From: Hyphomicrobium_A sp963782555
Lineage (GTDB): Bacteria; Pseudomonadota; Alphaproteobacteria; Rhizobiales; Hyphomicrobiaceae
DNA: 64,000 nucleotides
Assembly (NCBI GenBank): GCA_963782555.1
Contig: CAWAKB010000003.1
Span: forward strand, 434,001 to 498,000
Reading direction: 5' to 3'
Shown here in pieces: positions 60,563 to 64,000 of the stretch. How positions within the stretch are numbered: position 1 is the first letter of the stretch; the number at the start of each line of letters is the position of its first letter. The notes under the pieces were generated by a model. The model worked only from the letters and a program-made list of their open reading frames with translations, did not search any database and was not told the origin of the DNA. Made by a program: the position numbers and the translations under genes.

Positions 60563-61795
60563 TCATCGGCTCCATTCTGACTCGTCATTCCGGTGTTCAT
60601 TCTGACTCTCGTTCCGCGCGTGTTCTAATTCGAGCACCCAGGCGCGCCGCTTGCGGGCCGCCGCAAGGCGCTGGGTATCAGTCTTCTTGACGTAGCCGCG
60701 CGCCGCCTCGGGTGTGCGATGACCCGACAGGCTCATGACTCCCTGCTCGGTGAGTTCCGCGTCGCCAAGCTCAGTCATTCCCCCATGCCGGCAGGCCGTC
60801 ATGGTGACGTGCTCCGGCAGACCGGCGGCGCGCCGCGCCTCTCGCACGATGCGCTTGGCGTAGGAGAAAGAGTACGGTCGCAATGTCCCGCGCTGGCCCA
60901 GGCTGACCACGATCGGGATTGCAAGCCTGTCGAGATCGCAAAGCTGCTGCTCGAGTTCCGGGTAGAACCGCCCGCCGTCGCCCACGAGTGGATGCCAGAC
61001 GACTTCACCCGTTTTGTGGTGAACGATCCTCACATGGTTTGGGCGTTCGGCTGGCCTGTAGTCCGTCCAGCGAAGATGGCCTGCGAGAATATTTTCGGGC
61101 CTCTGCAGCCATTCAAAACAGACCAATGGGACGATTGCCAGGTGCGGGTGCCCATAGGCTCGGATGGACTCGCTGAGGGCGAAGGCCTCAGCGCGCGTGG
61201 CGTGCTTGATCGTCGACGTACTGCGGAAGCGTGTTAGGCCCACGAACGGGTTGGACGGTGTGAACTGGTGCGGATGCGTCCTCTGGACGACCGTCCATGC
61301 CTTCTTGACGATGTCGATGGTGTGGTTGGCGCGGCGGAGCTTCGTGCCGTCCTTGCCGCCGCGGAGTGCCTCGTAAATCTTGTCGACCGCGGCGGGCGTG
61401 ATCGACTTGGCGGGCAGCTTGCCGAGCCGGTCGCCATCTTTCGTCGGCAGGTCGGCGAGGAGGCGCAGCTGATACCGATAGCTTGGCTTCGTGCGGTCCT
61501 TCAGCTTCTCGAAAGCCGGTGATCGGCAATAGGTCTCGAGCCACCAGTCGACCGTGCCGTACCTCGGACCCGTGTCCAACGAGCGGTCGGCGTCATGTCC
61601 CATGCGCCACGCGTCGAGATGCGTATTCAGCTGTTCTGCGCGGGCGCGCGCTGCGCCATAGTCGGTCCCGAGCGCTTCACGATGCAGTGTGAAGCCACCT
61701 TCGATGTCGCGCTGGCGCGCATTCCAGTAATAGGCCGTCTGGCCAGATCCCAACCGTTTGACGATCATATAGCGCGGCCAATCGACAGGTTTCAT
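60563..61795 (-). CDS. tyrosine-type site-specific integrase
   Basis: A 410-residue phage/ICE-type integrase. Catalytic residues are visible: Arg in FEWLQRPENILAGHLRW, Lys in VHHKTGEVVWHP, the Arg-His pair in MTACRHGGMTELGDAELTEQ, His in MSLSGHRTPEAARGYV, and the nucleophile Tyr in RGYVKK. The N-terminal core-binding domain includes YRYQLRLLADLPTKDGDRLG. ATG 61795 overlaps the stop of the upstream small gene as ATGA. Its 3' end faces the tRNA-Arg gene, the usual layout for elements inserted at tRNA 3' ends. The rest of the element lies to the right and leaves the window. Confidence 0.93.
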   Translation of the reverse strand: MKPVDWPRYMIVKRLGSGQTAYYWNARQRDIEGGFTLHREALGTDYGAARARAEQLNTHLDAWRMGHDADRSLDTGPRYGTVDWWLETYCRSPAFEKLKDRTKPSYRYQLRLLADLPTKDGDRLGKLPAKSITPAAVDKIYEALRGGKDGTKLRRANHTIDIVKKAWTVVQRTHPHQFTPSNPFVGLTRFRSTSTIKHATRAEAFALSESIRAYGHPHLAIVPLVCFEWLQRPENILAGHLRWTDYRPAERPNHVRIVHHKTGEVVWHPLVGDGGRFYPELEQQLCDLDRLAIPIVVSLGQRGTLRPYSFSYAKRIVREARRAAGLPEHVTMTACRHGGMTELGDAELTEQGVMSLSGHRTPEAARGYVKKTDTQRLAAARKRRAWVLELEHARNESQNEHRNDESEWSR

Positions 61796-62031
61796 AAGAC
61801 GTCGGCGGCGTCCCGCACGAGGCCCGGTCTCTGCGATACGCGATCGATCGCGGCGTCGAGGTCCTCCTTGAGCCATCGCTCCCCCTTGCCTGCCAACTTG
61901 AGCGGTCTAGGCCATAGTGTACCCACAGATCGACGAAATGCATCCACGGAGCGCTCGTCCACGTATGCTGCAGCCGTCAGTGCCCGCATCAAACGGGGCC
62001 AGGCGCCGGGGTTGAACGGGCGGTTGGGCAT
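61792..62031 (-). CDS. small DNA-binding-like protein, possible excisionase
   Basis: A 79-residue protein, MPNRPFNPGAWPRLMRALTA to RDAADVL, that is basic in the middle (LAGKGERWLKEDLDAAID) and overlaps the integrase start by four bases. Size, position and coupling fit a recombination directionality factor, but no clear helix-turn-helix consensus is seen. The start ATG 62031 is chosen for position; the frame is open further upstream. Confidence 0.55.
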   Translation of the reverse strand: MPNRPFNPGAWPRLMRALTAAAYVDERSVDAFRRSVGTLWPRPLKLAGKGERWLKEDLDAAIDRVSQRPGLVRDAADVL

Positions 62032-62045
62032 GGTCAGGGCCCGTT

Positions 62046-62534
62046 TCACGTAGGCTCGCGAGGGTGGGAAGACGGCGCGTCGTTCAGGGTGACAATTGGC
62101 GCGCGTCCGAGCTTGCGCTCGACCGCAATGAGGCCGGCCTCTTCGAGCCACGCCAGAGCGCGATACTTGGCGTTGCGGTCGAGACCGAAGCGCAGGCTCG
62201 TGATGTTCGAGAGAGGGACAATCCGGGACTTCTGCAATCCGCCCACGAACCAGAGTGCAATGCCGACATGAAGCGACTTGCCGGGCAAGTGAGCCGCCGC
62301 CGACAGCCAGTCAAGCGGGATTGGGCCGCGCAAATGTTCGCGTCTGTTTGCGAGCTCTGGTTGAACCGATGTGGTCTGTGCCCTGCCGGGGGCCGTAGGG
62401 GACTCATCCGATTCGATACTTCGTGGCTCCTGAGACTGCCGCCCTGAGGATCGCGCTGCGATACTTGCAGTCTTCACGCGCTCCTCAGGGCGGTTTACCG
62501 CGGGCGTCCCCAGTGCTTTATCTGCGCATGGCAT
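62046..62534 (-). CDS. wHTH-like protein of the integrated element
   Basis: A 162-residue protein. The N-terminal 65 residues are Ser/Arg/Glu-rich and disordered. The C-terminal part GPIPLDWLSAAAHLPGKSLH, then SRIVPLSNITSLRFGLDRNA and KYRALAWLEEAGLIAVERKL, GRAPIVTLND has winged-helix spacing. I recall similar proteins beside integrases in rhizobial islands; function unproven. It starts seven bases after the next upstream gene's stop, so it is in the same operon. Confidence 0.6.
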   Translation of the reverse strand: MPCADKALGTPAVNRPEERVKTASIAARSSGRQSQEPRSIESDESPTAPGRAQTTSVQPELANRREHLRGPIPLDWLSAAAHLPGKSLHVGIALWFVGGLQKSRIVPLSNITSLRFGLDRNAKYRALAWLEEAGLIAVERKLGRAPIVTLNDAPSSHPREPT

Positions 62535-62540
62535 GGCAGA

Positions 62541-63116
62541 TTATATGCGTGCCGCGATTTGGGACCGTGGCGCCGTGCAGAACGGAAGCGACGGTCCTAT
62601 ATCAAGGACGTAAAGGAGCCAATATGAAGCGAGTTCGCTGCTCGCTGTCCCTATTCTGGGACATTCTGTAGTCGCATTGGGACCGGCTTCTGCTTTCTCC
62701 GAGGGCCAACGCGCGAACTCCTTTGTGGGGAGCTGATCAGCGAAGGGATGCTCGGTCAGGATCCATGTCGTTGCGTGGCGGATCTTCCAGTTGAAGCTGC
62801 CGCAAACGTTGCGTCGGATGAAGCCCTTCTCCTCAAGCTCATGAAACGATTTCGTTGCCGTGTCTTTGGCTATGTGGAGAAGACCCGCAGCCTCTCGCAC
62901 CGACATGGAGATCTCGCCGTTATTGTAGCCGTTGTAGCGCTGGGCCAGCTCGACGTAGAGGGCACGGCTTGCCGGTGGCAGCGATTGCCATGCCGGCGTT
63001 TTGAGGATCCAATGGTCAAGCTTTAGGAAACGTGTTGGGCCGATGCTGCGCCCTGTCCTGTCAACACGGCGGCCGTGGCGCCGGCGCTGCTTTTTGTCCG
63101 AAAATGGTGGTGTCAT
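62541..63116 (-). CDS. wHTH protein of the integrated element (replication-initiator-like)
   Basis: A 191-residue protein with a basic N terminus (KKQRRRHGRRVDRTGR) and a winged-helix segment: FLKLDHWILKTPAWQSLPPA, ALYVELAQRYNGYNNGEISM, SVREAAGLLHIAKDTATKSF and HELEEKGFIRRNVCGSFNWK. This type recurs on integrated elements of Hyphomicrobiales and resembles plasmid replication initiators. The C-terminal 30 residues do not look like the family and may reflect a change of frame. First gene of the visible element operon leading to the integrase. Confidence 0.65.
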   Translation of the reverse strand: MTPPFSDKKQRRRHGRRVDRTGRSIGPTRFLKLDHWILKTPAWQSLPPASRALYVELAQRYNGYNNGEISMSVREAAGLLHIAKDTATKSFHELEEKGFIRRNVCGSFNWKIRHATTWILTEHPFADQLPTKEFARWPSEKAEAGPNATTECPRIGTASSELASYWLLYVLDIGPSLPFCTAPRSQIAARI

Positions 63117-63359
63117 GATCGTGCGGCCCACGCGTTATCATTTGATCCTTGCGAACAATGGATGAGCGCATTGAGCGAGGCCAGCGCGATGGCTGCACGT
63201 AGGCGCTCAGGCAAGAATGACTAATTGCTGAGGCCTTCCTGTTCGCGGGCAAACAAGCCGCCTCACAGGCGCGTCACTCGCGTATGGCAAGAAGCACCGG
63301 CCAATCAATCGCTTGTGCGAGCCGTGTTTTGAGCGCGCTCATTCACGCTCAAGGTAGGC

Positions 63360-64000
63360 TCAGCGACGCCTCCCCTCGGTGACTATCCGCCTCACTCTGG
63401 CGGCGGTGATGGGCCGCAAACCATCTCGAGGAGATCGGAGGAATGACATTGCTGCAATCTCCTCAGAGACCTCCGTCAAGGTCTTGCTAGCGGTCTTCAG
63501 TCGCCGGGTTTGCCGCAATATCTCCCTGTCCCGCTCGGCTAGTATTTCCTTCCGATTAGTCCTTGCCGACTTCTCTGTTTGGCGCTTGGCGTCTGCTTCC
63601 TTGATTTGGTGCCCTTTCCGGTTGGCAAGGCGCTGGAGCAGGGCATGATCAACTAACAGATTGCCTTTGGCCCAAGTCGCGAAGTCGATGAGGTCCTGTT
63701 CGTGCTCCCCAACCGATAAACGCAATTGAGCGTTCTTGACCCCAAGCACGACCTCTCGAGGACCATTTCGGCCTCGCCGTGAGCCGAGGGGGACAAAGTG
63801 CCCCGACACGTTCCGTGGTTCACGCGTGCCGAGCTTGAAAGCGGTGGCTACGCAACGCGCAGCCGTGGCTAGCGAACCCTGGAATTGATCGAGACGGCTC
63901 AGCCGGACCGATATACGGCCATGGTCGGCCTCCTCATCGCATACGATGAAGGCGCTGAGGGCATTTGTACCCGGCTTGCGTCTTGCGATAACCGGCTTGT
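63360..64000 (-). CDS. unknown protein of the integrated element (5' end beyond window)
   Basis: The frame is open from the stop at 63360 to the right edge, giving at least 213 residues; a GTG at 63809 is only an internal codon. The N-terminal visible part includes NALSAFIVCDEEADHGRISV and RLSRLDQFQGSLATAARCVA; the C-terminal half is a charged helix-rich region (about residues 130-180) with KEADAKRQTEKSARTNRKEI, a likely coiled coil. No family recognised. A 240-bp gap without a clear gene separates it from the wHTH gene on the same strand. Confidence 0.6.
   Translation of the reverse strand, partial: KPVIARRKPGTNALSAFIVCDEEADHGRISVRLSRLDQFQGSLATAARCVATAFKLGTREPRNVSGHFVPLGSRRGRNGPREVVLGVKNAQLRLSVGEHEQDLIDFATWAKGNLLVDHALLQRLANRKGHQIKEADAKRQTEKSARTNRKEILAERDREILRQTRRLKTASKTLTEVSEEIAAMSFLRSPRDGLRPITAARVRRIVTEGRRR

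Noticed and set aside
60282..60575. Minus-strand frame of 97 codons containing DRIRTCDPQIRN and LMLYPTELRG
   Set aside because: It is the antisense translation of the tRNA-Arg gene, a well-known false protein in databases.
62623..62671. 15-codon plus-strand frame with a good AAAGGAG site
   Set aside because: It lies opposite the coding part of the wHTH gene and ends after 15 codons; probably chance.

Overview
The window is a GC-rich (roughly two-thirds G+C) chromosomal segment of an alphaproteobacterium, most likely of the order Hyphomicrobiales (Rhizobiales). The main support is gene order that I recognise from that group: secA / parvulin isomerase / argJ; xerD-accA facing a small membrane protein and aroK-aroB-CorC-bolA-DnaJ-cobS-cobT; then rpmB, a DUF3108 protein, a SUV3-type helicase, an S4 protein, fdxA and carD. 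The aerobic cobaltochelatase subunits CobS/CobT and a CarD regulator fit the same assignment. I cannot name the genus.

Layout. 1-5 kb: two tandem DUF1287 proteins, a penicillin-binding-protein-activator gene and rsmI (both riddled with one-base indels) and yraN. 5-8 kb: a membrane methyltransferase-like protein, gshB, a REP-type inverted repeat and a D-Ala-D-Ala carboxypeptidase. 8-12.4 kb: ethanolamine ammonia-lyase eutBC with an OPT-family transporter. 12.4-16 kb: a divergent MarR/SRPBCC pair around a palindromic operator, and a glycine-betaine-type ABC transporter with fused permease and binding protein. 16-19.5 kb: a MacA/MacB-type efflux operon whose last two genes are separated by two long hairpins. 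19.5-21.5 kb: four small secreted or membrane proteins of unknown role. 21.5-28 kb: tpm, argJ, a parvulin and secA. 28-33.4 kb: a LssY_C protein, a PAS-GGDEF-EAL protein, a candidate small RNA and a saccharopine-dehydrogenase-like protein. 33.4-36.6 kb: three tandem YafK-type L,D-transpeptidase-fold genes. 36.8-51.6 kb: the fatty-acid, recombination, shikimate, cobalamin and ribosomal housekeeping block. 51.8-57.3 kb: helicase, S4 protein, ferredoxin and CarD. 57.3-60.1 kb: a thermonuclease and an RTX protein, both frameshifted. 60.4-64 kb: a tRNA-Arg(CCU) with a tyrosine integrase and wHTH genes, that is, the end of an integrated element that runs off the right edge.

How the genes work together. 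Cell-envelope maintenance is the strongest theme: the LpoA-like activator, carboxypeptidase, three YafK-like enzymes, periplasmic isomerase, SecA, DUF1287 pair and macrolide-type exporter. Central metabolism is represented by shikimate (aroK/aroB), arginine (argJ), malonyl-CoA (accA), glutathione (gshB) and cobalt insertion into cobalamin (cobST). EutBC itself needs adenosylcobalamin.

A repeated oddity is single-base indels in otherwise well-conserved genes: the LpoA-like gene, rsmI, aroB, the CorC gene, bolA, the thermonuclease and the RTX gene. Several sit in homopolymers and none of the genes shows other decay, so uncorrected sequence errors are my leading explanation. The best candidates for new biology are the paired, mutually exclusive hairpins inside the macAB-like operon, the orphan terminator and possible sRNA near 32.1 kb, the leaderless MarR control region and the triplicated YafK-like genes.
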